Below, in pieces: positions 26,305-34,433 of a DNA stretch of 64,000 bases. Below the pieces are notes generated by a model. That model was not told the origin of the DNA and searched no databases. It saw only the letters and a program-made list of their open reading frames with translations. The position numbers and the translations under genes were made by a program. Numbering within the stretch: the stretch's first letter is position 1; each line of letters begins with the position of its first letter. The stretch spans positions 105,198-169,197 of the forward strand of contig NZ_JBAWKD010000007.1 in the NCBI RefSeq assembly GCF_037095735.1, read 5' to 3'. The DNA is from Frigidibacter sp037095735. Lineage in GTDB: Bacteria > Pseudomonadota > Alphaproteobacteria > Rhodobacterales > Rhodobacteraceae.

Positions 26305-28341
26305 TCAGCTGGCCATGGCGTGGCTCATCGCCGGGACCCAGGACAGCCGGCGGGTGTCGCCGATGCCGGGGGCGACCGACAGGCCGTCGGTCTGGCGGGT
26401 CACGACCATCGGGCCCAGCTCGGTCTGGAACTGGATCCGCAGCAGCGAGCCGAGGAAGCGGGCGTCGGTGACGGTCCCGGTCAGCGCCCAGCCCGGCGCG
26501 TCGGGGTCGTCCATGCGGATCACCTCGGGGCGGACGCAGAGCACGGCGGCCCCGGCGCGGGCGGCGGGCAGCGGCAGGCTGCGGCCGCCGAGCGACAGGC
26601 TGCTGCCCTGCGCGGTGCCGCGGAACAGGTTGGATTCGCCGAAGAAATCGGCCACGAAACTGTTCGCCGGCGCCAGATACAGGTCCTTGGGCGTCGCCAC
26701 CTGCTGGATCCGGCCGTGGTTCATCACCGCGACCCGGTCGGACATGTTCAGCGCCTCTTCCTGGTCATGGGTGACGAAGATCACCGTCTGGCCCAGTTCG
26801 CGCTGCAGGCTGCGGATCTCGCGCTGCATGTCGACGCGCAGGTTGCGGTCCAGCGCCGAGAGCGGCTCGTCCATCAGAAGCGCGCGGGGCGAGAAGGCGA
26901 TGGCGCGGGCCAGCGCGATGCGCTGCTGCTGGCCGCCCGAAAGCTGCGGGATGCGGCGGTCGGCGAAGGCGGACATGTGCACGCGGTCCAGCGCCCAGGT
27001 CACCAGCCGCGCGATTTCGGCCTTCTGGACGCCGCGGGCCTTCAGCGGATAGGCCACGTTCTGCGCCACGGTCATGTGCGGGAAGAGCGCGTAGGACTGG
27101 AAGACGACGCCGATGTCGCGCTGGTGCGGCGGCACCCGGCTGATGTCGCGCTCGCCCAGCATCAGGCGGCCGGCATCGGGCGAGATGAAGCCCGCGATCA
27201 GCATCAGCAGCGTGGTCTTGCCAGAGCCCGAGGGCCCGAGGATGGTCAGGAACTCGCCGGGTTCGACGGCGAAGTCCGCCTCTTCGACCGCGGCCTTGTC
27301 GCCGTAGAACTTGGTCAGGCGCTGGAACTGGATGCCGAAGCCGCGCTGGCCGCCGAGGGTCGCGGGGGCGGGAGCGGGGGCCGGCGAGATCGTGTCTTTC
27401 ATGGGGGGCGTCTTTCCAGTCGGGATCGGCGGGGCCGCCTGGGTCGCGGGGAAGCTCGCGGGGGAGGGTGGCAGGCCGATCGTGTCGGGGGAGAACGTCT
27501 CGGCCGTGGCGGCGGCCGACAGCGAGCGGGGGACGGCGGCGAGCCGGCGGGCCCGGCGCTGCCAGAGCGCGTAGATGCCGAGGAAGGCCAGCACGAGGTA
27601 GAGCTGCAGCGAGGCGATCGAGGTGATCGACTTGTCGAGGCCGTTCTGGGTGAGGCTTTCGTAGATCTTGCGGGGCAGCGTCTCGAACCGCGGGCCGGCC
27701 AGAAGCTGGGCCAGCACCACCTCGTCGAAGGAGAAGACGAAGGCGAAGACGGCGGCGGCGATGATCGCGGGCACCAGCAGCGGCAGGGTCACGAAGACCA
27801 GCGTGCGCCACTGCCCGGCCCCGAGCGAGGCCGAGGCCCGTTCGAGCGCGGCATCGAGCGAGGCGAGGCGGCTCATCACCGGCATGACCACGAAGGGCAG
27901 CACGACGATGGCATGGGCCATCGCCAGGGGCCAGACCGCGCCCAGCAGCTTCATCTTGGCGAAAACGATGTAGAGCCCGACGCCGATCACCATCAGCGGC
28001 ACGATCATCGGCGCGATGAAGAACATCTTCAGGAACTTGGCGAGCTTCGGGTTTTCGACCCGGTGGATGCCGATCGCCGCGGCGGTGCCGATGACGGTGG
28101 CCATCAGCGTGGCCAGCGCCGCGACCTGCAGCGACAGCAGCGCGGTGCGGCCCCAGCGCGGATCCTCGACCAGCCCGGTGTACCATTCGAAGGACAGCTC
28201 GCGCGGGGGGAAGGTAATGGCCTGTCCCTGCCCGAACGAGATCGGCACCAGGAAGACCACCGGCAGCGCCAGCAGGATCAGCGCGATCCAGCCGTAGATC
28301 TTCAGCGCGGTCAGGGCGCGGCCCTTGGCGAGAAGCTCCAT
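26305..28341 (-). CDS. Fused ABC importer subunit: PotC-like permease + PotA-like ATPase in one chain
   Basis: A single 678-residue frame without a stop. Residues 1 to about 270 are a PotC-type permease with six helices and the EAA loop ERASASLGAGQWRTLVFVTLPLLVP. About 275-330 is a Pro/Ala/Ser-rich linker. From about 335 there is a PotA-type ATPase: Walker A GPSGSGKTT near 367, LSGGQQQR near 466, Walker B ALLMDEPLSALD near 487, and a C-terminal OB-like regulatory domain (LCVRPEVIRM). In relatives these are two genes. An internal ATG at 27402 (MKDTISPAP), with GGAAAG 10 bp upstream, could also yield a free ATPase. ATG 28341 is one base after the PotB-like stop. Confidence 0.88.
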   Translation of the reverse strand: MELLAKGRALTALKIYGWIALILLALPVVFLVPISFGQGQAITFPPRELSFEWYTGLVEDPRWGRTALLSLQVAALATLMATVIGTAAAIGIHRVENPKLAKFLKMFFIAPMIVPLMVIGVGLYIVFAKMKLLGAVWPLAMAHAIVVLPFVVMPVMSRLASLDAALERASASLGAGQWRTLVFVTLPLLVPAIIAAAVFAFVFSFDEVVLAQLLAGPRFETLPRKIYESLTQNGLDKSITSIASLQLYLVLAFLGIYALWQRRARRLAAVPRSLSAAATAETFSPDTIGLPPSPASFPATQAAPPIPTGKTPPMKDTISPAPAPAPATLGGQRGFGIQFQRLTKFYGDKAAVEEADFAVEPGEFLTILGPSGSGKTTLLMLIAGFISPDAGRLMLGERDISRVPPHQRDIGVVFQSYALFPHMTVAQNVAYPLKARGVQKAEIARLVTWALDRVHMSAFADRRIPQLSGGQQQRIALARAIAFSPRALLMDEPLSALDRNLRVDMQREIRSLQRELGQTVIFVTHDQEEALNMSDRVAVMNHGRIQQVATPKDLYLAPANSFVADFFGESNLFRGTAQGSSLSLGGRSLPLPAARAGAAVLCVRPEVIRMDDPDAPGWALTGTVTDARFLGSLLRIQFQTELGPMVVTRQTDGLSVAPGIGDTRRLSWVPAMSHAMAS

Positions 28342-28342
28342 C

Positions 28343-29257
28343 TCAGCGCCCTCCCTTGTCATACAGCCGGTCGACGCCCGAGACCCGGTCGTAGACGATG
28401 AGAAGCCCGAGGCAGATCACCAGCAGCACCATCGAGGTCGCCGCCGCCAGCTGCAGGTTGCCCAGCTGCTGGATCTGGTCGCGGATCGCCAGCACGATGG
28501 TCGGCGCGCGGCCGCCGCCGAGGATCGCGGGGGTGATGAAGAAGCCGAAGGCCAGCGTGAAGACCAGCATCGAGCCCGCCACGAGGCCGGGCAGCGACAG
28601 CGGCAGGTAGATCTGGCGGAAGACCATCGCCGGGGTCGCGCCCAGGCTCAGCGCCGCGCGGACATAGGCCGGGTCGATCGCCTTCATCGCCGGGATCAGG
28701 GTCACGACCATGAAGGGCAGCAGGATGTGGATCATCCCGACATAGACGCCGAACTGGTTGTAGACCAGCTCCAGCGGCTGGTCGGTGATCCCGGTCGAGA
28801 CCAGGAAGTTGTTCACGATGCCGCGGCGCTGCAGGATGATGATCCAGCTGAAGGTCCGCGCGAGGAAGGACAGCCAAAGCGCGATGAACAGCGTGACGGC
28901 CATCCACTGGTTGAACTTCGAGGGGATGTTCACCATCAGGTAGGCGATCGGATAGGCCATCACCGCGCAGATCACGGTGGTGATCACCGCCAGCTGCAGG
29001 GTGAAGCCCAGCAGGCGCAGGTAGACCGGCTGCATCAGCGCCTGATAGCCGGCCAGCGGGGGGTTCGTGCTGCCGCCCCCGAAGCTCATCCAGACCAGCA
29101 CCAGGATCGGTGCCACGAACAGCACCACCATCGCGATCATCGGGGCCGCCATCAGCGAGAGCGTGAGCCCGCGCCGCTGCCGGTCCCAGGCGGTCAGCTC
29201 GCTGCGTCCCGAGGGACGCAGGCTGCCGATGCCGCCGGTGAGGTCGACCTGCGCCAT
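28343..29257 (-). CDS. ABC importer permease, PotB-like
   Basis: A 304-residue membrane protein with about six helices after a soluble N-terminus of 30 residues. The conserved cytoplasmic EAA loop is YVRAALSLGATPAMVFRQIYLPLSLPG near 215-240. PotB and PotC-type permeases form the heterodimeric channel of type I importers; its partner is the permease half of the adjacent fusion. The start follows AAGGGGGC. It lies 13 bp after the NicX-like gene on the same strand. Confidence 0.9.
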   Translation of the reverse strand: MAQVDLTGGIGSLRPSGRSELTAWDRQRRGLTLSLMAAPMIAMVVLFVAPILVLVWMSFGGGSTNPPLAGYQALMQPVYLRLLGFTLQLAVITTVICAVMAYPIAYLMVNIPSKFNQWMAVTLFIALWLSFLARTFSWIIILQRRGIVNNFLVSTGITDQPLELVYNQFGVYVGMIHILLPFMVVTLIPAMKAIDPAYVRAALSLGATPAMVFRQIYLPLSLPGLVAGSMLVFTLAFGFFITPAILGGGRAPTIVLAIRDQIQQLGNLQLAAATSMVLLVICLGLLIVYDRVSGVDRLYDKGGR

Positions 29258-29270
29258 TGCGCCCCCTTTC

Positions 29271-30305
29271 TCAGACAGCCATTTCGGGAATGACGACGCG
29301 GCCGCGGTCGACGATCGTCACGCCGTCGAGCGACAGCGAGGTCTTCCGCAGCGGGATGTCCATGTGGCACATCGTGTCGTTCTTGCCGCCGAGCTCGGTG
29401 TTCGGGCCGGTCGAGAACAGGACGTTGCCGTAGTAGGATAGCGAGTTGACGCTGATCTCGGCCGGGCGGGTGCGGGTGATGGCGCGGTGATACCAGGTCG
29501 CGCTGTCCAGCAGGCCCCAGCCGATGTGGCTGATCGCGTAGGCGCGCGGGTCCTTGAAGCTTTCCATGTAATCCGACAGCAGCGCGGCATCCATGCCGTC
29601 GCCGTCGATCGCGGTGACGAAGCCGTCGCGGATCGTCAGCTTCACCGGGCTTTCGATCATCCGCTGGAAGGCGGTGACGGTGTCGCCGGGCATGACCATG
29701 ACCGTGCCGTTGACGCGGCCGTCATGGGCCTGGCTCAGCACTTGGCCGGTGCCCATGTGGTCCCAGCGGCCGGGCGTGTCGGTGTAGCCGTACTGGGTCA
29801 TCACCCGGTAGCCGCCCATCTCGAAGGTGCAGTCGGTGCCGGCGTCGGACCAGATCCGCAGCGTCTCGGCCTTGCCCAGCAGCTGTTCGCCGAACTCGAT
29901 CCGGCGGCGCAGGTCGGGGTTGGGGAAGTTCTGCACGAGGATGTCGAAGGGTTCGCGCACGAAGAGCATGCGCGCCCCGGCGGCGGTGATCTCGTCCTGT
30001 TCGGGCGAGAACAGCGTGCCCATCACGTCGACGATCAGGTCGGCCTTCTTCAGCGCCTCGATCGCGGGACGGTTGCCGGCGAGGGCGTTCTTGCCGGTCG
30101 TCTGGCGGGCCGTGCGGCGCGAGCGCAGCGGAAGCGTGATCTGGAAGGGCGTCGCCCCCAGCTCTTGTGCGGCCAGCATGAAGGCCTGCGCGTAATCGGC
30201 GCGGATGTCGTCCTCGCAGAGCACGATCACCGTCTCGTGCGGCTGCATCTTGCACAGTTTCAGCTGTTCGCCGAACAGCCGCACCATTTCCACCTGGCTT
30301 GCCAT
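29271..30305 (-). CDS. NicX-like 2,5-dihydroxypyridine 5,6-dioxygenase-family enzyme (M29 aminopeptidase fold)
   Basis: A 344-residue protein with strong block similarity to NicX of nicotinate degraders: EYGYxDxPGRWDH (here TQYGYTDTPGRWDHMGTG), AISHIGWGL, and YYGNVLFSTGPNTELGGKNDTMCHMDIPLR. The three Fe(II) ligands of NicX (His265, His318, Asp320 in Pseudomonas) correspond to H260, H314 and D316. NicX opens 2,5-dihydroxypyridine to N-formylmaleamate without NAD(P)H. It lies 14 bp after the HpaB-type monooxygenase, which could supply the dihydroxylated ring. The exact ring system is not proven; the family also contains M29 aminopeptidases, but the metal pattern favours the dioxygenase. Confidence 0.82.
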   Translation of the reverse strand: MASQVEMVRLFGEQLKLCKMQPHETVIVLCEDDIRADYAQAFMLAAQELGATPFQITLPLRSRRTARQTTGKNALAGNRPAIEALKKADLIVDVMGTLFSPEQDEITAAGARMLFVREPFDILVQNFPNPDLRRRIEFGEQLLGKAETLRIWSDAGTDCTFEMGGYRVMTQYGYTDTPGRWDHMGTGQVLSQAHDGRVNGTVMVMPGDTVTAFQRMIESPVKLTIRDGFVTAIDGDGMDAALLSDYMESFKDPRAYAISHIGWGLLDSATWYHRAITRTRPAEISVNSLSYYGNVLFSTGPNTELGGKNDTMCHMDIPLRKTSLSLDGVTIVDRGRVVIPEMAV

Positions 30306-30319
30306 GACCCTATGTTCCT

Positions 30320-31795
30320 TCAGAGGCCGGCCGCGATCCGGGCCTTGCCGACCAGGTCCGAGCGGTCGAATTCGGTGACGAGACGTTCGCGCATGCGCGG
30401 CGCGGGGCTTGCGTTCACGTTCTCGAAGAGGGCGACGCGGCCGGCGAGGGACGAGCAGGTCAGGTCCCAGATGAAGTTCATCAGCTGCTCTTTCTGCATG
30501 CCGCTGACGCCCTTGCCGGGCAGAAGCTCGGCAAGGTGGTGACCGATCTCGGGGTTCTCGAAGGCGGCCTTGCCGAAGCGCATCACCAGGCCCTGGCCGC
30601 ACATCTCCTGCAGGACGTGGATGATGTGGGGGTAGTTGCGGATCGCGTAGAGCCGGCCGGTGGTCAGCATCATCACGTCGGGCACCATCACGCCCGAGTC
30701 GTTGACGAAGGCCCCGGCCTCGGCCGCCAGCACGAAGGCCTCGAGCGTGCGGTTGTATTCGATGATCTCGGCCAGCATCGAGCGGACGGCGGGGATCTGG
30801 TCGGTGCCGAGGATCTCGGTCACCATCTGGGCGCAACCCACGAAGATCTCGGATTTGACCTTCAGGCGGGTCAGGACGTGCCAATGGGCAAAGATCGTGG
30901 CCTTGCCCGAGATCGCGAGCCCGTGTTCCGAGCCGAGGTTGAAGATGCGCTCCTTCGGCACCCAGACGTTGTCGAAGATCACCAGCTGGTCGGCTTCCTC
31001 GCCCTTGTGGGTCAGGGGATGGTCGAAGGGATCGGCACCGGGGTTCGACAGCATCTCGCGCGAGACGAGCTTGATCCCGTCCGAGTTGATCGGCACGGCG
31101 CCCCAGACGCAGGCCTCGGGCGGGGTGCCCGGGTAGCCGAGGTTCGAGAAGAAGATCTCGTTGGTCTGCGCCGCGATCGAGCCCACGGATTTCGCGCCCG
31201 AGATCCGGATCCCGTCCTTCTCGACCGATTTCACCCGCAGCAGCGAGGCGGCCTGCGCCATCGGCGACGAACGGTCGTTCTGCGGGCCGGTGAGGCTTTC
31301 GGCGCAGGTGATCGAATTCATGCGGCCGAACTCGACATAGGCCTGCACGTTTTCGGCGAAGTCGGGCTGGCAGTCGTCGAAGGCCGACTTGAAGCCCTTG
31401 AACATGTGCAGATGCGCGAGGATCCCCACCGCCAGCGTCGGGCCGAGGTCCATCGGCCGGCCGAAGGTGCCCACCGTCTTCAGCGCGGTGTATTCCATCA
31501 TCGCGCGGCGGCCCTTGAGGTCCTCCATCGTCGCGGGGACCTGCCACGAGCGGCCGACGCGCAGCCCGGTCTTGGGATCGAGCGTGGTCGTCGCCGCCTC
31601 GTAGGCCGGGTCGAACTGGTCGTCGAACATCGAGGCCATCAGGTCGATGCCCGCGTTCAGCGCCGGCTCGTCGGTGACGCGGGCCAGCTTGCGGCCGTTG
31701 ACCCAGAGCTGGCGGCCGTCATCGAGCGAGGCCTTGAATTCGGCGCCGGTCTTCAGCGCGTGGGCGGGTTTCGTCTCGGTGACGATGCTGTTCAT
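30320..31795 (-). CDS. Group-D FADH2-dependent monooxygenase, HpaB family (copy 1)
   Basis: A 491-residue oxygenase component of the 4-hydroxyphenylacetate 3-monooxygenase family. Conserved blocks include LKTGAEFKASLDDGRQLWVNG, CAESLTGPQNDRS, GAKSVGSIAAQTNEIFF, DNVWVPKERIFNLG, and the C-terminal FGKAAFENPEIGHHLAELLPGKGVSGMQKEQ. The enzyme uses FADH2 supplied by a separate reductase; an HpaC-type reductase gene is at 32922-33428. It is first in the 11-gene operon, and its promoter region carries the TCAACCAA boxes. The chosen ATG has GGAAGAT eight bases upstream; starts further upstream would run through the operator. The substrate is unlikely to be 4-hydroxyphenylacetate given the neighbours. 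Confidence 0.88.
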   Translation of the reverse strand: MNSIVTETKPAHALKTGAEFKASLDDGRQLWVNGRKLARVTDEPALNAGIDLMASMFDDQFDPAYEAATTTLDPKTGLRVGRSWQVPATMEDLKGRRAMMEYTALKTVGTFGRPMDLGPTLAVGILAHLHMFKGFKSAFDDCQPDFAENVQAYVEFGRMNSITCAESLTGPQNDRSSPMAQAASLLRVKSVEKDGIRISGAKSVGSIAAQTNEIFFSNLGYPGTPPEACVWGAVPINSDGIKLVSREMLSNPGADPFDHPLTHKGEEADQLVIFDNVWVPKERIFNLGSEHGLAISGKATIFAHWHVLTRLKVKSEIFVGCAQMVTEILGTDQIPAVRSMLAEIIEYNRTLEAFVLAAEAGAFVNDSGVMVPDVMMLTTGRLYAIRNYPHIIHVLQEMCGQGLVMRFGKAAFENPEIGHHLAELLPGKGVSGMQKEQLMNFIWDLTCSSLAGRVALFENVNASPAPRMRERLVTEFDRSDLVGKARIAAGL

Positions 31796-31822
31796 GCTGG
31801 GATCTTCCGTCTGGTCCGGAGG

Positions 31823-32150
31823 GGTTTGGTTGAGCGATTCGGCATCAACCAAACCGTCTTCTTGGCCAACCATAGGTCTGGTTTCGCGTTTCAAAAAAGC
31901 GGAGAGTTTTCGCAGATTGTCTTGTGACACGCGGCAGAAAGCCTGTGGGTGGCCATGGGCTTGGCCCCTATCCTATGAAAAACAAACAGAATTAGCGTTT
32001 CAATCGTGCCTTAAATTCGTGCAATCGGGACTCTGCGCCATAGGTTTTGGGGGACGACCAAGGCATGAACCAAGTCCGTCATCCGGTTTCAACCAAAGTT
32101 ATTGGTTGAATGTGCCAAATTGGTTTGCCTTTTGGGCGGCGGCTGGTTGA
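31823..32150. promoter_or_regulatory. Operator/promoter region 1 with repeated TCAACCAA/TTGGTTGA boxes
   Basis: This AT-richer 441-bp gap separates the divergent HpaB and GntR genes. Boxes seen: GGTTTGGTTGA and TCAACCAAACC (31823-31833 and 31845-31855, 11-bp perfect arms around 11 bp); AACCA-N6-TGGTT (31868-31883); TTCAACCAA-AGTTA-TTGGTTGAA (32088-32110, perfect 9-bp arms); and single TGGTTGA at 32144-32150. The same word recurs in region 2 (34165-34334). FadR-type GntR regulators bind short inverted repeats of this kind, and an FCD/GntR gene begins 87 bp downstream. Start sites are not mapped. Confidence 0.8.
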
Positions 32151-32236
32151 AGACTTGGTGGAAGCCGCGCGACCCCGGGGCCGGCGGCGCGGCGGTCGCC
32201 GCGACACGGGCCCCGCGGGGCGGCGGCAGCACACGG

Positions 32237-32905
32237 ATGACCGAGCGGATGAGCGAAGGCCAGGCGATGATCGACGATGTGGTGGAACGGATCCGCAGGA
32301 TCTCGGGCGAGGGCCGGCTTCCGGCCGAGCGCGTGCTGGCCGACCAATTGGGGGTGAACCGCTACATCCTGCGCAAGGCGCTTGGCCAGCTGCGCGCGGG
32401 CGACGAGATTCCGGCCAGCCAGCCGCGCAACCGCGGCAAGCGCCGCGCCGCCGGCTCCGCGCCCGGCGCGATCGCCGATCTGACCAGCCCGGCCGAGATG
32501 TGGGAGGTGCGCCTCTCGCTCGAGCCCGAGATCGCGCGGCTGGCCGCGGTGCGCGGCACCGCCGCCGAGATCGACGCGATCGAGGCGGTGCATGCGCGCT
32601 CGACCCCTACGGTCTTCGATCTCGAGACCGATATCGCGTTCCACCGCGCCATCGCGGTCGCCAGCCACAACGCGCTGGCGCTGCACCTGATGGAGCAGGT
32701 GATGGACATGACCCGCGACCCGGGCTTCCGCGCCAAGTTCCCGGCTTTCACGGCCGAGACCGGCTGGCGCCATCACCAGATGCTGGTCGACGCGATCCGC
32801 GCGCGCCACGCGACAGAGGCGGAGGAGGCGATGCGCCTGCACCTTGCCGCGATCCTGCAATGGCTCAACGGCGGCGCCGACCCGGCCCGCTATGCCCTCA
32901 AGTGA
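32237..32905 (+). CDS. GntR-family regulator with FCD domain (FadR subfamily), copy 1
   Basis: A 222-residue regulator. The N-terminal winged helix is at about 10-60 (LPAERVLADQLGVNRYILRKALGQLRAG). The recognition helix reads NRYILRKAL instead of the common SRTPVREAL, a peculiarity shared with the second GntR protein (KRHLLRRAL). The C-terminal FCD domain has IARLAAVRGTAAEID, DIAFHRAIAVASHNAL and HHQMLVDAIRARHATEAEEAMRLHL, with Asp/His residues typical of metal-dependent effector binding. It is likely a repressor relieved by a pathway acid. Starts at 32249 or 32267 are also possible; the longer open frame upstream overlaps the operator boxes and is not used. Confidence 0.85.
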   Translation: MTERMSEGQAMIDDVVERIRRISGEGRLPAERVLADQLGVNRYILRKALGQLRAGDEIPASQPRNRGKRRAAGSAPGAIADLTSPAEMWEVRLSLEPEIARLAAVRGTAAEIDAIEAVHARSTPTVFDLETDIAFHRAIAVASHNALALHLMEQVMDMTRDPGFRAKFPAFTAETGWRHHQMLVDAIRARHATEAEEAMRLHLAAILQWLNGGADPARYALK

Positions 32906-32921
32906 CGGTCCGGAGATCCCG

Positions 32922-33428
32922 ATGTCCGATACCCTGCCGACCCCGCCCGACTTCCGCGCCGCGATGCGGCTGCCCGCCACCTCGGTCACCGTGATCGCGG
33001 CGGGGCAGGGCGATGCCCGCTGCGGGCTGACCGCCTCGGCGGTCTGCTCGCTGTCGGATGCGCCGCCGATGATTCTGGCCTGCGTCAACCTGAACTCGCC
33101 GGCGCTGCCGGTCATCCGGGCCACCGGCTGCTTCAGTGCCAACTTCCTGACCGACGGCCAGAGCCACGTGGCCGAGCGTTTCGCCGGGCGCACCCGCGTC
33201 TATGGCGCCGAACGCTTCGACGAGGGCGACTGGCGGGTGCTGACGACCGGCGCGCCGGTGCTGACCGACGCGCTGTCGGTCTTCGACTGCACGCTGGAGC
33301 GCGAGCATGACAGCCCGACCCATGCGATCCTGATCGGGCGCGTGCAGGGGATGCTGCGCAACGAGACGCGCCGCAGCCTGGTCTATTCGGCCGGCAGCTT
33401 CGCCTATCCCGCCGCGCTCGCGCTCTGA
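32922..33428 (+). CDS. Flavin reductase, HpaC/RutF type
   Basis: A 168-residue FMN-binding split-barrel protein: FRAAMRLPATSVTVIAAGQ, GLTASAVCSLSDAPPMILACVNLNS, TGCFSANFLTDGQSHVAERFAG and the C-terminal HAILIGRVQGM. These are the conserved stretches of NAD(P)H:flavin oxidoreductases that deliver reduced flavin to group C/D monooxygenases. It lies 16 bp after GntR copy 1, with GGAGATCCCG before the ATG, so the pair is one transcript. It probably serves both HpaB paralogues, because no other reductase is present in the locus. Confidence 0.9.
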   Translation: MSDTLPTPPDFRAAMRLPATSVTVIAAGQGDARCGLTASAVCSLSDAPPMILACVNLNSPALPVIRATGCFSANFLTDGQSHVAERFAGRTRVYGAERFDEGDWRVLTTGAPVLTDALSVFDCTLEREHDSPTHAILIGRVQGMLRNETRRSLVYSAGSFAYPAALAL

Positions 33429-33461
33429 CCCGCGCGCCGCCGCCGTGGCGGTGGGCCGGCC

Positions 33462-34115
33462 TCAGCCGAGGGCAGAGGACAGGATGCGGTGGATCGCCTG
33501 CAGATGCGTGCGCATCTCGGCCTCGGCCGCCTCTGCGTCGCGCCGCGCGATCGCGGCGACGATCCGGCGGTGCTGCTCGGCGTCATCGGGCGGGTGCATG
33601 TGTTCGACATGACGGTCGACGCGGACGTCCTGCTCGATCACCCGGACCATGTCATGCAGCACCCGCGCCAGCCCGTTGCCCGCCGCGGCGGCGATCAGCC
33701 GGTGCAGGTCTTCGGGCGCGCGGTCCGCGATCGCGGCCTGCATGCCGGCGATCTGGTTCGGCGTCGCGCGCACCGCCGCCAGCCGCGCCAGCGTGGGCTC
33801 GATCATCAGCCGCATCTCCATCACCTCGATGGGGTTCGTGTCGCGAGCCAGATCCTGCGCCCGCTCGGCCCCCAGCTGAACCCGGCGCAACCGCGGTGAC
33901 GGCGTGGGCAGCGCCCCCCGCGCGCGCAGGTCCAGAAGCGCCCTGCGCAGCAGGTGGCGCTTGATCTCGAGCCGCTCGGCCAATTGCCGCTCGGCCGGCA
34001 GGGCGCCTTCGCGCTCGCGGATCCTGAGCACCGCGCGCGCCACGCGGTCGATCTCGTCCGCCGCGTCGCCCGCCGCCCCGCCGCCTGCCGCGACCCCCTG
34101 CCGTCCTGCCGTCAT
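33462..34115 (-). CDS. GntR-family regulator with FCD domain, copy 2
   Basis: A 217-residue regulator convergent with the flavin reductase gene and divergent from the BMP-importer operon. The winged helix has LPAERQLAERLEIKRHLLRRALLDLRARG, similar to copy 1. The FCD domain has MIEPTLARLAAVRATPNQI, DLHRLIAAAAGNGLARVLHDMVRVIE and HRRIVAAIARRDAEAAEAEMRTHL; the usual F-H start of the effector site reads DLHRLI here. The ATG 34115 follows AGGAGCTGG. Two related FCD regulators beside two box-bearing operators suggest paralogous repressors with shared or cross-acting sites. Confidence 0.85.
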   Translation of the reverse strand: MTAGRQGVAAGGGAAGDAADEIDRVARAVLRIREREGALPAERQLAERLEIKRHLLRRALLDLRARGALPTPSPRLRRVQLGAERAQDLARDTNPIEVMEMRLMIEPTLARLAAVRATPNQIAGMQAAIADRAPEDLHRLIAAAAGNGLARVLHDMVRVIEQDVRVDRHVEHMHPPDDAEQHRRIVAAIARRDAEAAEAEMRTHLQAIHRILSSALG

Positions 34116-34164
34116 GCCAGCTCCTGTTGCCGATGGGGGCCCTTGCCAGATCTCCTGAGCCGAT

Positions 34165-34334
34165 TCAACCAAAAAATGTTGGTTGAGTGGTTGCCTGAAA
34201 ATCCGGCCTGAGATGATTCGCGAGGTGCATGGGCGATTCTATCGCGGCGCGATCAAATCGCGCAGCCTGTGCTTCAAATCTATGCAGTGACCTTCGCGGG
34301 GGGATCAACCAAATTGACAACCAAAAAACTGGTT
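34165..34334. promoter_or_regulatory. Operator/promoter region 2 with TCAACCAA/TTGGTTGA boxes
   Basis: The 318-bp gap between GntR copy 2 and the BMP binding-protein gene holds TCAACCAA-N6-TTGGTTGA (34165-34186), a single TCAACCAA (34305-34312), and AACCA-N6-TGGTT (34319-34334). The last lies just after a TTGACA hexamer (34314-34319), which is followed at 15 bp by TAGATG, a possible promoter. The box words match those in region 1, and AACCA-N6-TGGTT occurs in both regions with the same spacing. No other gene or RNA is visible in the gap. Confidence 0.78.
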
Positions 34335-34433
34335 TAGATGACCATTGACCGCGGGTTGGAACCATACTGGGCTTGGGACAACGGCAGCGACGCCCAATGA
34401 TCGCGCCGGCCACCAGACAGGGATACATCCGAC

